Below, in pieces: positions 46,486 through 55,739 of a DNA stretch of 64,000 nucleotides. The notes below the pieces were generated by a model. It saw only the letters and a program-made list of their open reading frames with translations, did not search any database and was not told the origin of the DNA. The translations under genes and the position numbers were made by a program. The stretch lies in NCBI GenBank assembly GCA_015075325.1, contig JABTUP010000002.1, forward strand, positions 1 to 64,000. The letters are read 5' to 3'. Source of the DNA: Flavobacteriales bacterium (lineage in GTDB: Bacteria; Bacteroidota; Bacteroidia; Flavobacteriales_E; Vicingaceae). Position 1 is the first letter of the stretch. Each line of letters opens with the position of its first letter.

Positions 46486-47886
46486 TTACAAGCGTTTAAC
46501 AGCTGCTTTAAATTGATGACCTCTATCTTCGTAGTTTTCAAATAAATCGAAACTAGCACAAGCTGGAGAAAGCAAAACTGTATCGCCACTTCTTCCTAAA
46601 CTATAAGCCAATCGAACTGCTGATTCAGCTGAATCGGCATCAACTATAACTTCAATAATGTCTTCAAAAGCTGCATGAATTTTAGCATTGTCTTTTCCTA
46701 AACAAACAATAGCTTTTACTTTTTCAGCAACTAGTTCTTTTAACATTTCATAGTCGTTACCTTTATCAACGCCACCAACTACCCATATTACAGGGTGTTG
46801 AAACGATTCTAATGCATACCATGTTGAATTTACATTTGTTGCTTTCGAATCATTGATAAAATCAATACCATGAATTTTGGCAACAAATTCTAAACGGTGT
46901 TCTACATTTTGAAAATCAGAAAGACTTTCTCTGATAATTTCCTTTTTTAATTCTAAAACTCGTCCTGCAATGCCTGAAGCCATAGAATTGTACAAGTTGT
47001 GCTTTCCTTGTAGTGCTAAACTTTGTAATGTCATTTCAAATAATTTATTAGTTGTGTTTATAATTAGTTTATCGTTTGCTATGTATGCACCACGCTCAAG
47101 CGTGATGGCTTTTTTAATACTGAATGGGTGTTTCTGTGCTTTTATTTCTGTTTTTTTCAAATACTCTACAATAACCTCGTCGTCCTCGCAATAAATAAAA
47201 TGACACTGCTCATCTTGGTTTTGAAGAATTCTAAATTTTGAAGCCGCATAATTTTCAAATTTGTAATCATACCTATCTAAATGGTCGGGAGTAATGTTTA
47301 GCAAAATGGCAATGTCCACTTTAAACTTGAACATTCCATCGAGCTGAAAACTACTTAACTCCAACACATAAATATCTTTGTCATCAACAGCCACTTGTTT
47401 TGCTAAACTTTCTCCAACATTTCCTGCCAACCCAACATTTAACCCTGCTTTTTTTAGCATGTGATAGGTTAACATGGTTGTAGTTGTTTTACCGTTACTT
47501 CCTGTAATTCCTATAAACTTTGCTTTGGTATATCTACCCGCAAATTCTATTTCAGAAATCACTTCAATGCCCTTTTCTTTTAATTGTATAATTAAAGGCA
47601 CTTTATCAGGAATACCAGGGCTTTTAACAACAGTTGTAGCTGTTAAAATTTTAGCTTCAGTATGCTTTTCTTCTTCCCACTCAACACCAATACTTGTAAG
47701 AACGTTTTTATATTTTTCTTTAATTTTTCCCTTGTCTGAAACAAACACTTCAAACCCTTTTTGTTGTGCCAAAATAGCTGCTCCAACACCACTTTCTCCT
47801 CCGCCTAAAATGACAATTAAAGCCCCTCCCAACCTCCCCGAAGGGGAGGAGTTTCCACCCCTCATATCCAAATTATCTTTCGCCAC
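46486..47886 (-). CDS. murD: UDP-MurNAc-L-alanine:D-glutamate ligase MurD
   Basis: The 466-residue ligase adds D-Glu to UDP-MurNAc-L-Ala. It has VILGGGESGVGAAILAQQKG (Rossmann loop, ~25-44), the ATP-binding GITGSNGKTTTTMLTYHML (~126-144), ELSSFQLDGM and NITPDHLDRY (Mur central domain), IDFINDSKATNVNSTWYALE (~349-368), WVVGGVDKGNDYEML, and LLSPACASFDLFENYEDRG (~436-454). Residues ~8-22 (MRGGNSSPSGRLGGA) are encoded by a GC-rich palindromic repeat, so the family-typical N-terminus MAK...VILGGG is split by an insertion. It lies between mraY and the MurD-C-like gene. Confidence 0.96.
   Translation of the reverse strand: MAKDNLDMRGGNSSPSGRLGGALIVILGGGESGVGAAILAQQKGFEVFVSDKGKIKEKYKNVLTSIGVEWEEEKHTEAKILTATTVVKSPGIPDKVPLIIQLKEKGIEVISEIEFAGRYTKAKFIGITGSNGKTTTTMLTYHMLKKAGLNVGLAGNVGESLAKQVAVDDKDIYVLELSSFQLDGMFKFKVDIAILLNITPDHLDRYDYKFENYAASKFRILQNQDEQCHFIYCEDDEVIVEYLKKTEIKAQKHPFSIKKAITLERGAYIANDKLIINTTNKLFEMTLQSLALQGKHNLYNSMASGIAGRVLELKKEIIRESLSDFQNVEHRLEFVAKIHGIDFINDSKATNVNSTWYALESFQHPVIWVVGGVDKGNDYEMLKELVAEKVKAIVCLGKDNAKIHAAFEDIIEVIVDADSAESAVRLAYSLGRSGDTVLLSPACASFDLFENYEDRGHQFKAAVKRL
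47820..47850. repeat. GC-rich palindromic element in the murD 5' end (copy 7)
   Basis: aagcccctcccaacctcccc followed by gaaggggagga forms a hairpin (CTCCCC-GAA-GGGGAG) and is translated in frame as residues ~13-22 of MurD. Confidence 0.8.
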
Positions 47887-47919
47887 TTTTCTTGTTATAT
47901 ATCTTTCGCTCCTCTAAAC

Positions 47920-47949
47920 AAGTCCCCCTTCGGGGGATTTAGGGGGCTT
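47920..47949. repeat. GC-rich palindromic element between mraY and murD (copy 8)
   Basis: aagtcccccttcgggggatt followed by tagggggctt carries a perfect CCCCC-TTC-GGGGG stem. It ends 3 nt from the mraY stop codon and may act as a processing or attenuation hairpin within the operon. Confidence 0.8.
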
Positions 47950-47951
47950 CT

Positions 47952-49205
47952 TTATCTAATTTTAAGTGTTACGAATGTTAACAATGCCAACATAATTCCA
48001 ACAATCCAAAACCTCGCAACAATTTTTGCTTCGTGCATATTTTTTTTCTGGAAATGATGATGAAGCGGAGCCATTAAAAACACTCTTCTACCTTCTCCGT
48101 ATTTCTTTTTGGTATATTTGAAATACCCAACCTGTATCATTACTGATAAATTTTCTACCAAGAATATTCCACACAATAATGGAATCATTAATTCTTTTCG
48201 AACGGCTAGAGAGAATACCGCTATAATACCACCCAAAGCAAGGCTACCGGTATCGCCCATAAACACTTGAGCGGGATAAGAATTGTACCACAAGAACCCA
48301 ACACATGCACCAACAAAAGCTGCTATATAAATTACCAATTCGCCAGTATTTGGAATGTACATGATGTTTAAGTAATCAGCAAAAACAGTATTACCCGATA
48401 CGTAAGCAAAAACAGCAAGTGTAACACCAATTATTGCAGAAGTTCCTGTTGCTAATCCATCTAAACCATCGGTCATGTTGGCTCCATTTGAAACCGCTGT
48501 AATAATGATGATTACAATAATAATAAATACAATACCACCAACTAAATATGCATTTTCGCCAGCCCAACTGGTTAGTCGTGCATAATTAAACTCATTATTT
48601 TTAACAAAAGGAATGGTAGTAACTGTAGATTTTACTTCTTCCCATTTATAGTTTTCAACCACTTTCTGAACCACATCGTGTTTAATTTCATAGCTCACAT
48701 GAGTAGGAGCATCAGCCTGATAAACTTTTTGTTTTACCACTACATCTTCATTAAAATAAAGTACAGTTCCAACAACAATTCCAACAGCAATTTGTCCCAT
48801 AACTTTAAACTTACCTGCCAAACCTTGTTTGTTTTTCTTGAAAACCTTTATATAATCATCAATAAAACCAATGGTTCCAAGCATAACCGTAGAAACCAAC
48901 ATTAAAATAATGTAGATGTTATCTAATCGAGCAAACAACAAGGTTGGTATTAATATAGATGCCAAAATAATTAGCCCACCCATGGTTGGTGTTCCTTGTT
49001 TTTTCATTTGTCCTTCAAGACCTAAGTCGCGAACAATTTCGCCAACTTGCAACAGTTGTAAACGCTGAATAATACGTTTACCAATAATCATGGAGATGAT
49101 TAGCGATACAATAACAGCCAATGCAGCTCTAAAAGAGATGTATTCAAAAAGACCAGCTCCAGGCACATCTAATTCATTTAAATATTGAAATAAGTAGTAC
49201 AACAT
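47952..49205 (-). CDS. mraY: Phospho-MurNAc-pentapeptide transferase MraY
   Basis: The 417-residue integral membrane enzyme makes lipid I. It has ~10 helices, with the catalytic aspartates visible in [20 protein letters not shown] (~108-127) and [17 protein letters not shown] (~249-265), plus [17 protein letters not shown] (~317-333) and [11 protein letters not shown] (~380-390). It is longer than the ~360-residue proteobacterial enzyme because of a ~60-residue periplasmic/extracytoplasmic insertion ([20 protein letters not shown], ~157-225), a feature shared by Bacteroidota MraY. It follows murE by 7 nt. Confidence 0.97.
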   Translation of the reverse strand: MLYYLFQYLNELDVPGAGLFEYISFRAALAVIVSLIISMIIGKRIIQRLQLLQVGEIVRDLGLEGQMKKQGTPTMGGLIILASILIPTLLFARLDNIYIILMLVSTVMLGTIGFIDDYIKVFKKNKQGLAGKFKVMGQIAVGIVVGTVLYFNEDVVVKQKVYQADAPTHVSYEIKHDVVQKVVENYKWEEVKSTVTTIPFVKNNEFNYARLTSWAGENAYLVGGIVFIIIVIIIITAVSNGANMTDGLDGLATGTSAIIGVTLAVFAYVSGNTVFADYLNIMYIPNTGELVIYIAAFVGACVGFLWYNSYPAQVFMGDTGSLALGGIIAVFSLAVRKELMIPLLCGIFLVENLSVMIQVGYFKYTKKKYGEGRRVFLMAPLHHHFQKKNMHEAKIVARFWIVGIMLALLTFVTLKIR

Positions 49206-49212
49206 CTATTTC

Positions 49213-50682
49213 TTAATTTGATTTATTAAACATTTCAAAGGTTTCGGATAACACATTTAAATCATCAAATGGATATTTTACTCCTTTTATTTCTTGGTAT
49301 TTTTCATGTCCTTTGCCTGCAACAAGAATAATATCTCCGTCGTTTGCCAAAGAACAAGCAGTTTTAATAGCTTCTTCTCTATTGGTAATTGCCAATACTT
49401 TTTTATAATGTACAGCCTGAACTCCAGCTTTCATTTCTGCGATAATTTCATCAGGATTCTCACTTCTTGGATTATCTGAAGTAAGTATAACTTTGTTGCT
49501 ATTATCACACGCTATTGCAGCCATTATTGGTCGTTTAGATTTATCTCTATCACCACCGCAGCCAACAACCGTTATTACTTGTTCATTTCCAGTTCGTATT
49601 TCATTGATGGTGTTTAGTACATTTTTCAATGCGTCGGGAGTGTGAGCATAATCAACAATACCAGCAACATTGTTTGCAGATTTAACATATTGAAATCTTC
49701 CATCTACAGCTGTTAGTTTGCTAATAGAAGTTAATACATTGAGTTTATCCATGCCCAACAAATCAGCAACACTATAAATAGCTAACATGTTATAAGCATT
49801 AAATCCTCCAATCAATTTTGTCCAAACTTCATTACCTGAAATATTTAAAAGCATACCACTAAAGTCGTTTTCAACTACTTTACAGGTATAATCCGCCATG
49901 TTTTTTAAAGCATAAGTGTATTTTTTTGCTTTGGTGTTTTGCAACATTACCAAACCGTTTTTATCATCTTTGTTTACTAAAGCAAAGGCATTTGGGCTTA
50001 GTTCATCAAAAAATTGTTTTTTAGCTTTTATGTATTCATCAAAAGTTTTGTGATAATCTAAATGATCATGAGTAATATTGGTAAAAACAGCCCCTGTAAA
50101 TTCAACATCGGCAACTCTATTTTGATGAATGGCATGCGAACTAACCTCCATAAAACAATATTCACAACCTTCGTTTACCATTTCCCTAAGCAGCTTATTC
50201 AACTGAATAGCATCGGGAGTGGTATGTGTTGCTGGAATTGCTTCTTTTCCAATTTTATTTACTACTGTAGAAAGTAAGCCAGTTTTAAAACCTAAATCGG
50301 TAAACAAGTCGTACAACAATGTTGCTGTAGTAGTTTTTCCGTTAGTTCCTGTAATGCCTACTAACTTTAATTCGCTTGATGGGTTATTATAAAAATTAGC
50401 TGCAATAATTCCTAAAGCTTTACTGCTGTTTTTAACCTCAACATAAGTAATGTTTGGTTGAATATGTTGAGGTAAAATTTCGCAAACAATTGCTATTGCT
50501 CCTTTTGATATTGCTGTATCAATAAATTGATGCCCATCAACTTGAGTTCCAGAAACAGCAACAAACAATGAGTGTTCAACAACCAATCGAGAATCGAAGC
50601 AAATAGATGCAACATCTATAGCTGTTGAACCAACTACTTTTTCTATCGATGTTTTATATAATATGTCTTTTAACAATTGCAT
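49213..50682 (-). CDS. murE: UDP-MurNAc-tripeptide synthetase MurE, meso-DAP type
   Basis: The 489-residue ligase has the ATP loop GITGTNGKTTTATLLYDLF (~109-127), THTTPDAIQLNKLLREM, FMEVSSHAIHQNRVADVEF (~161-180), FTNITHDHLDYHKTFDEYI (~186-204), DYAHTPDALKNVL and the DNPRSENPDEII motif (~411-422). DNPR in place of D(D/N)P(N/A) is the signature of diaminopimelate-adding enzymes, so the cell wall should contain meso-DAP. Its start codon overlaps the ftsI stop by 1 nt (50682), indicating coupling. Confidence 0.97.
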   Translation of the reverse strand: MQLLKDILYKTSIEKVVGSTAIDVASICFDSRLVVEHSLFVAVSGTQVDGHQFIDTAISKGAIAIVCEILPQHIQPNITYVEVKNSSKALGIIAANFYNNPSSELKLVGITGTNGKTTTATLLYDLFTDLGFKTGLLSTVVNKIGKEAIPATHTTPDAIQLNKLLREMVNEGCEYCFMEVSSHAIHQNRVADVEFTGAVFTNITHDHLDYHKTFDEYIKAKKQFFDELSPNAFALVNKDDKNGLVMLQNTKAKKYTYALKNMADYTCKVVENDFSGMLLNISGNEVWTKLIGGFNAYNMLAIYSVADLLGMDKLNVLTSISKLTAVDGRFQYVKSANNVAGIVDYAHTPDALKNVLNTINEIRTGNEQVITVVGCGGDRDKSKRPIMAAIACDNSNKVILTSDNPRSENPDEIIAEMKAGVQAVHYKKVLAITNREEAIKTACSLANDGDIILVAGKGHEKYQEIKGVKYPFDDLNVLSETFEMFNKSN

Positions 50683-52796
50683 TAAGCTAACTCTAATATG
50701 ATGGTTGAACCTTTACTAATTTTTTCTCCTGGTTGAATAGATTGACTTTTAACCATTCCTTTTCCTATAAATTTTACTTGTAGCCCTTGGTTTTCTAACA
50801 CAAACAAGGCATCTTTAACACTTAATCCAACCACATTTGCGACCAACATTTCATTCATTTTTTTTGGATACAATTCAACATTTCTATCGCCAGTTTTAAC
50901 ACTTACCCATTCGGCAGATTTTACCGATTTAGTGGTTTTTACACCTATTTCTGCGTATATTTTTGATAAGTCGTCCCAATAGCCATCTTTTGCGTAAGGA
51001 ATTTTAGAAACAGCCGAACTTTCTCTTTTTGCTAAAGGTTTGTGAATTGCAAAACTGGTTGCATAAATTTTATCGGCAACTTCTTTAAAAATTGGACCTG
51101 CTACCAAGTTTCCGTAATACACATTTCGTGATGGAGCAGCAACAACAACAATGCAAGAATACTTAGGTTTATCTGACGGAAAATAGCCTACAAATGAAGC
51201 TTGATAAGTTACTCCTCCTTCATTTTTATAGCCACCCGATTTGTTTGCTATTTGGGCTGTTCCTGTTTTTCCTGCAATTTTAAAATTGGCATTTTTTAAA
51301 TTTTTTGCAGTACCTTCTTCCACCACTCCTTCAAGCATTTTTTTTGCCATTTCAATGGTTTTTTGAGAGCAAATAGAAGGGTTTAGCACTTCTGTTTTAA
51401 TCTCTTTAATTGCCCTACCTCTTTGATTAATGTGCGTTACAAAGCGTGGTTTTACCATTTTACCATTGTTTGCCACAGCATTATAAAAAGTTAGTGTTTG
51501 AAGTGGTGTTAAATGAACTTCATATCCTATCGACATCCAAGGCAAGGTAATGCCCGACCACGATTTATCCGACGGATTTTTAATTAATGGCTCGCCCTCG
51601 CCTGTAATTTCAACTCCTAATTTTTCTCCTAATCCAAATTGTCTGATTCTATCAACAAAATCTTGTGGTTTGCCACCATAATTTTTTACAATTAATTTAG
51701 AAATAGCTACGTTAGAAGAAACTTCGAAAGAACGTTGAACAGTAATATCTCCATAACCTCCTTCGTGCGAATCTTTCATTTCTGCACCATAAAATTTTAT
51801 AACTCCATTACCCGTGCTAACAATATCATCAAGCGATAAATAACCATCTTCAAATGCAGCCATTAAAGATGCCAACTTAAATACCGAACCTGGCTCAGTA
51901 CTATATCCTAAGGCATAGTTGTATGATTCGTTGTAATTACCATTTTTGTCGCGCTGTAAGTTTGCAATAGCTTTAATGTTACCTGTTTCCACTTCCATAA
52001 GAACCACACTACCATGTCCAGCCTCATGCTGCTGTAATTGAGTCATTAATGCATTTTCAGCAACATCTTGTAAATTGATATCAATTGTTGTATAGATATC
52101 GCTGCCATCTAATGGTTCTATATCATTTTCATCACTTATTGGCATCCAAACCCCTCCAGCAATTTTTTTCATCAAACGCTTTCCGTTTACACCTTTAAGA
52201 TAATTGGTGTAAGCTCCTTCTAATCCAATTGGTTTAATCCCTTCTCTTTCGTAACCAATGGTTCGTTCGGCTAAGATTTTAAATGGGCGAACACGTTTGT
52301 TTTGTTGTGTATAAACAAAACCTCCTTTATACTGACCTCTTCTAAAAATGGAGAATGTCTTTAGTTTTTGTAAGTCGGTATATTTTACATTTCGTTTAAT
52401 AAGGTGGTAACGAGACCCTTTTTTTCTTGCAGAAGTTAATTCACGTTTATATTGATTCGCTGTTTTATCTTTAAATAAATTGCTTAGTTGATATGCTAAC
52501 GAATCTATTTCATTGTAAAAAATATCGTCGGTTAAAGCCTCCGTTTTAGCATCAAAACGAACTTCAAAAATAGGAACCGATGTAGCCAACAAGCTACCAT
52601 CGGCAGCATAAATATTTCCTCTAACGGCTTCTATTTGACGGAATGAAGTGGTTAAATCTTCTGCCTTTTTTTTCCATTCAGCCCCTTCAACATACTGCAC
52701 ATTAAAAGTTTGAGCTAATATTACTAAAGCAAAAACACCAACAAAGGCATAAACCAAATAAACTCTTTTTAATATGTCGTTTTTTAAGTTTTTCAC
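50682..52796 (-). CDS. ftsI: Septal transpeptidase FtsI (class B PBP) with PASTA domain
   Basis: The 704-residue protein has one N-terminal helix (VYLVYAFVGVFALVILAQTF, ~12-31), a PBP dimerisation domain with EAVRGNIYAADGSLLATSVP (~57-76), a transpeptidase domain with STEPGSVFKLASLMA (SxxK Ser ~300), FEVSSNVAISKLI (SxN ~357) and IAGKTGTAQIAN (KTG ~510), and a C-terminal PASTA domain (VANVVGLSVKDALFVLENQG, ~650-704). It cross-links septal peptidoglycan with FtsW. It lies between ftsL (15-nt gap) and murE (1-nt overlap). Confidence 0.97.
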   Translation of the reverse strand: MKNLKNDILKRVYLVYAFVGVFALVILAQTFNVQYVEGAEWKKKAEDLTTSFRQIEAVRGNIYAADGSLLATSVPIFEVRFDAKTEALTDDIFYNEIDSLAYQLSNLFKDKTANQYKRELTSARKKGSRYHLIKRNVKYTDLQKLKTFSIFRRGQYKGGFVYTQQNKRVRPFKILAERTIGYEREGIKPIGLEGAYTNYLKGVNGKRLMKKIAGGVWMPISDENDIEPLDGSDIYTTIDINLQDVAENALMTQLQQHEAGHGSVVLMEVETGNIKAIANLQRDKNGNYNESYNYALGYSTEPGSVFKLASLMAAFEDGYLSLDDIVSTGNGVIKFYGAEMKDSHEGGYGDITVQRSFEVSSNVAISKLIVKNYGGKPQDFVDRIRQFGLGEKLGVEITGEGEPLIKNPSDKSWSGITLPWMSIGYEVHLTPLQTLTFYNAVANNGKMVKPRFVTHINQRGRAIKEIKTEVLNPSICSQKTIEMAKKMLEGVVEEGTAKNLKNANFKIAGKTGTAQIANKSGGYKNEGGVTYQASFVGYFPSDKPKYSCIVVVAAPSRNVYYGNLVAGPIFKEVADKIYATSFAIHKPLAKRESSAVSKIPYAKDGYWDDLSKIYAEIGVKTTKSVKSAEWVSVKTGDRNVELYPKKMNEMLVANVVGLSVKDALFVLENQGLQVKFIGKGMVKSQSIQPGEKISKGSTIILELA

Positions 52797-52811
52797 TCGT
52801 GTAATTGCAAT

Positions 52812-53213
52812 TTATTGTTGACTTATTTTTTTAAATTCACTTTTGCTCACTACTATTTTACTTGGCGGAACAACAGATTCTTTAATACCTAAATTTTGAG
52901 TAGCTAATGCTACTTGCGATTGTTTACTTTGATAGTTTAGGTCAGATTTTAGCGTAATGTATTCCGAACGTAATTCTTTTAGTTCGCTAGTGGTTTTGTA
53001 TAAACCACGAACGGTTTCTTCGGCATAGTAACCGTTGGCAATGTAAAGAATTCCTAAAAAGGTTAGAAAAAAGGTATAAGGTAAGTAATTGATTACATTA
53101 TCTTTACTTAAAAAACTACCAGAAAATATAGAAGACAATGACTTAACTACCTTTGGAGCATCTTTTTGTGGTGTTGGCTCAGCTTGTGTTTCTGTAGTTT
53201 TGTACTTATTCAT
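52812..53213 (-). CDS. ftsL: FtsL-like cell division protein
   Basis: The 133-residue bitopic protein has a polar cytosolic N-terminus (MNKYKTTETQAEPTPQKDAP), one membrane helix (YLPYTFFLTFLGILYIANGY, ~43-62) and a periplasmic coiled coil (TTSELKELRSEYITLKSDL, ~76-94). Position between rsmH and ftsI, size and topology match the FtsL-like family of Bacteroidota, in which FtsL bridges FtsB/Q-type proteins to FtsWI. Sequence similarity to proteobacterial FtsL is low, as is normal. Confidence 0.92.
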   Translation of the reverse strand: MNKYKTTETQAEPTPQKDAPKVVKSLSSIFSGSFLSKDNVINYLPYTFFLTFLGILYIANGYYAEETVRGLYKTTSELKELRSEYITLKSDLNYQSKQSQVALATQNLGIKESVVPPSKIVVSKSEFKKISQQ

Positions 53214-53232
53214 TTATATTTTATACTTTGTT

Positions 53233-53264
53233 TCTCGCAGATACCGCAGATTAACGCTGATATT
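53233..53264. repeat. Dispersed cgcagataccgcagattaac-type repeat
   Basis: tctcgcagataccgcagatt followed by aacgctgatattc, with its internal cgcaga/cgcaga doublet, is a recognisable dispersed repeat type of Bacteroidota. It sits in the rsmH-ftsL gap, upstream of the ftsL start. Confidence 0.6.
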
Positions 53265-53294
53265 CTTTGTAGTTATTTCACTTAAATTTCCACC

Positions 53295-53323
53295 TATTGA
53301 CTGAAGACTAGCGACTGTCAACT
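53295..53323. repeat. Dispersed gactgaagactagcgactg-type repeat at the rsmH 3' end
   Basis: attgactgaagactagcgac followed by tgtcaact overlaps the last codons of rsmH (encoding VDSR and the TAG stop at 53308-53310). It is related to the repeat at 38171-38207. Confidence 0.6.
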
Positions 53324-54216
53324 CTTTCCGCTATTCTTAATTTTGCACTTCGTGCCCTATTATTTAGTTGCAATTCTTCGTTACTTGGTGTTACAGGTTT
53401 TCTTGTTATCAACTTAAAATCTACCAACTGATTTCCAAAAAAATCTTTTTCCAACTCACCCGAAAAACTTCCATTTTTTAAGAAATTTTTCACCAATCGG
53501 TCTTCTAAAGAATGGTAAGTTATTACCACCAATCTACCCGAAGGTTTTATCACTTCTTTCGACTGCATCAACAAATCTTTCAATACATCTAACTCACTAT
53601 TCACTTCAATTCTCAATGCCTGAAAAACCTGAGCTAAATACTTGTTTTTCATTTTTCCTGGCACTAACTTCTCCGCTACTTCAATCAAATCGGTTGTGGT
53701 TTTAAACTTCGAACCCATTCGTTTGCTCACTATTTCAAACACCAACTTTTTGGCGTTATTAATTTCTCCATACTCTCTAAACAACCTTACCAAATCCTCT
53801 TCGCTGTATTCGTTTACTATCTTTGCAGCAGTTACTAAATTGGATTTGCTCATTCGCATATCCAACGGACCATCAAATCGAATAGAGAACCCACGTTCTC
53901 CTACATCAAATTGGTGGGAAGAAACTCCTAAATCTGCCAACAACCCATCTATTTGTTGTATTCCGTACATTTTTAAGTAATTTTTTAAATACCTAAAATT
54001 TTGAGGAACCAACACCAATCGCTCGTCTTTTACCACATTTGCTTCAACATCAGCATCTTGGTCGAACGCTATCAACCTGCCTTTATCTCCCAGTCTTTTC
54101 AATATTTCTTTTGAATGTCCGCCACCACCATAGGTTACGTCAACATAAATTCCATCTTTTTTTATATCAAGCCCATCAACCGACTCGTTTAACATTACTG
54201 GATTATGATAACTCAT
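53308..54216 (-). CDS. rsmH: 16S rRNA m4C1402 methyltransferase RsmH (MraW)
   Basis: The 302-residue enzyme N4-methylates C1402 of 16S rRNA with S-adenosylmethionine. It has YHNPVMLNESVDGL (~3-16), the SAM loop YVDVTYGGGGHSKEILKRLG (~25-44), FDQDADVEANV (~51-61), DGLLADLGVSSHQFDVGERG (~90-109), RIEVNSELDVLKDLL (~207-221) and VITYHSLEDRLVKNFLK (~233-249). Its ATG lies inside the end of mraZ (14-nt overlap), so they are coupled. The C-terminal VDSR and stop codon fall in a dispersed repeat. Confidence 0.97.
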   Translation of the reverse strand: MSYHNPVMLNESVDGLDIKKDGIYVDVTYGGGGHSKEILKRLGDKGRLIAFDQDADVEANVVKDERLVLVPQNFRYLKNYLKMYGIQQIDGLLADLGVSSHQFDVGERGFSIRFDGPLDMRMSKSNLVTAAKIVNEYSEEDLVRLFREYGEINNAKKLVFEIVSKRMGSKFKTTTDLIEVAEKLVPGKMKNKYLAQVFQALRIEVNSELDVLKDLLMQSKEVIKPSGRLVVITYHSLEDRLVKNFLKNGSFSGELEKDFFGNQLVDFKLITRKPVTPSNEELQLNNRARSAKLRIAERVDSR

Positions 54217-54679
54217 TTCCTGTATTATTTTGAGCGTTTCCTCCCATCACTTCCTCTGCTAATGTTGCAAAATCATCAGGTTCATCTGTTAATAAACCTT
54301 CGTACGTTTTCTTATCCCACACCTCTATTCGGTTCGAGTAGGCAAAAAGCACCACATCTTTATCGGCAGCAGCATATTCTAACATTCGTTTTGGCAACAG
54401 AATTCTGCCCGTGTTATCCAACTCTAATTCTGAAGCACCACGATAGAAATAGCGAATAAATTCACGGTTTTTCTTCACATACTGATTCAACTTGTTTACC
54501 TCCGCACTAATGTGCTCCCACTCATTTTTAGGATACAACACCAAGCATTTTTCAAAACCACGATTTAACACAAATCGCTCTTGGGCAGCAGGATCCAACT
54601 GCTTACGCAAACCCGAAGGAAGCATTAATCTTCCTTTCGAATCCAGTTTACAATCAAATTCACCTATAAAATTTGCCAT
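54203..54679 (-). CDS. mraZ: Transcriptional regulator MraZ
   Basis: The 158-residue protein has two AbrB/SpoVT-like domains: IGEFDCKLDSKGRLMLPSGL (~4-23) and RGASELELDNTGRILLPKRM (~80-99), each with the conserved DxxGR motif, as in MraZ. In E. coli and Mycoplasma MraZ binds direct repeats in its own promoter and represses or tunes the division and cell wall cluster. It is first in the cluster here, overlaps rsmH by 14 nt, and three matching operator repeats lie 57-86 nt upstream. Confidence 0.97.
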   Translation of the reverse strand: MANFIGEFDCKLDSKGRLMLPSGLRKQLDPAAQERFVLNRGFEKCLVLYPKNEWEHISAEVNKLNQYVKKNREFIRYFYRGASELELDNTGRILLPKRMLEYAAADKDVVLFAYSNRIEVWDKKTYEGLLTDEPDDFATLAEEVMGGNAQNNTGNELS

Positions 54680-54735
54680 TCAATTTGCTTAAAATCAGCG
54701 GTTTATTTTTCAATTTGTAAATATAGCTCATTTTT

Positions 54736-54765
54736 TACCACAATTTACCACTTTCTACCACTTTG
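54736..54765 (-). promoter_or_regulatory. MraZ operator array, three direct repeats of 10 bp
   Basis: On the minus strand AAAGTGGTAG-AAAGTGGTAA-ATTGTGGTAA gives three GTGGTA boxes with exactly 10-bp spacing. MraZ of E. coli recognises TGGGN boxes 5 nt apart and that of Mycoplasma recognises AAAGTG(T/G) boxes, so the sequence and spacing fit autoregulation of the mraZ cluster. Confidence 0.75.
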
Positions 54766-54914
54766 TTGAAAACTTTTAAGAGAATTGACTCGTTTTGGTT
54801 ACTTAATAAAATTTAACTCATTGATTTATAAAACATTTAAAAAGTGGGAGAATACCATTTTTGACATGAATCTAATTTTAAACAGCATTTTGTTAATACA
54901 ACCCCATTTGTTTT

Positions 54915-54945
54915 TTTGCTTTACAACTAAAAAGGTTTATTTTTG
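54915..54945 (+). promoter_or_regulatory. Promoter of the alpha/beta hydrolase gene
   Basis: TTTG (54915-54918) and TATTTTTG (54938-54945) are separated by 19 bp, an excellent fit to the Bacteroidota consensus TTTG-N19-20-TAnnTTTG. The ATG at 54966 is 21 nt downstream. Confidence 0.75.
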
Positions 54946-54965
54946 AATAAATAAGAATCTACAAC

Positions 54966-55736
54966 ATGAGTTTTGAAAGTGAAATAAAAAGAGAAGGAAA
55001 ATTTGAGTACTTTGAGAAAGGAGAAGGTCATCCAATAGTAGTTTTACACGGGCTTTTCGGAGCGTTAAGCAACTTTGAAGCATTGGTTGACGAATTCTCA
55101 AAACGTTTTAGAGTTATTGTGCCAATTATGCCAATGTACGACATGCCAATACTCTTAACGAACATTAAAAATTTTACACGCCACATCGAAAAATTTGTTG
55201 CTTACAAAAAGTTAGACAACTTTACCATTTTGGGAAACTCTTTGGGCGGACACATTTCGTTGGTTTACACCAAAAGAAATCCAGAAAAAGTACATTCGAT
55301 GGTGTTAACCGGAAGTTCTGGTTTGTATGAAAATGCTTTTGGAGGTTCGTTTCCAAGAAGAGAAGACAAAGAATATTTACGTCAAAAAATTGCTCTAACA
55401 TTTTACGACCCAGCTATAGTAACCGACGAGTTAGTAGATGAGTTATACAATATTGTAATGGATAGAGGCAAATTAATTAGAGTATTATCTATTGCAAAAT
55501 CGGCAATTCGCCACAATATGGCTAAAGATTTACAAAATTTTAAAATGCCTGTTTGTTTAATTTGGGGAAAAAACGACAATGTAACTCCGCCTCACGTTGC
55601 TGAAGAGTTTCATGAAAAATTACCCGATTCGGAATTGTTTTGGATTGATAAATGCGGACACGCACCCATGATGGAACATCCCGAAGAATTTAATCGAATT
55701 TTAGACGCTTGGTTTAAATCGAAGTTGAAATTATAG
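54966..55736 (+). CDS. Alpha/beta hydrolase
   Basis: The 256-residue protein has the oxyanion HG motif in PIVVLHGLFGALSNFEALVD (~24-43), the nucleophile elbow in ILGNSLGGHISLVYTKR (Ser ~96), an acid residue in LIWGKNDNVTPPHVAEEFH (~200-218) and the catalytic His in IDKCGHAPMMEHPEEF (His ~234). The motifs and length match the large alpha/beta hydrolase class that includes esterases and meta-cleavage hydrolases; no substrate can be assigned. It is divergent from mraZ and upstream of engB on the same strand, as in many Bacteroidota. Confidence 0.92.
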   Translation: MSFESEIKREGKFEYFEKGEGHPIVVLHGLFGALSNFEALVDEFSKRFRVIVPIMPMYDMPILLTNIKNFTRHIEKFVAYKKLDNFTILGNSLGGHISLVYTKRNPEKVHSMVLTGSSGLYENAFGGSFPRREDKEYLRQKIALTFYDPAIVTDELVDELYNIVMDRGKLIRVLSIAKSAIRHNMAKDLQNFKMPVCLIWGKNDNVTPPHVAEEFHEKLPDSELFWIDKCGHAPMMEHPEEFNRILDAWFKSKLKL

Positions 55737-55739
55737 ATG

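Noticed and set aside
50682-50682. A gap or frameshift between ftsI and murE
   Set aside because: The genes overlap by one base, which is normal coupling; both reading frames are complete with all motifs.
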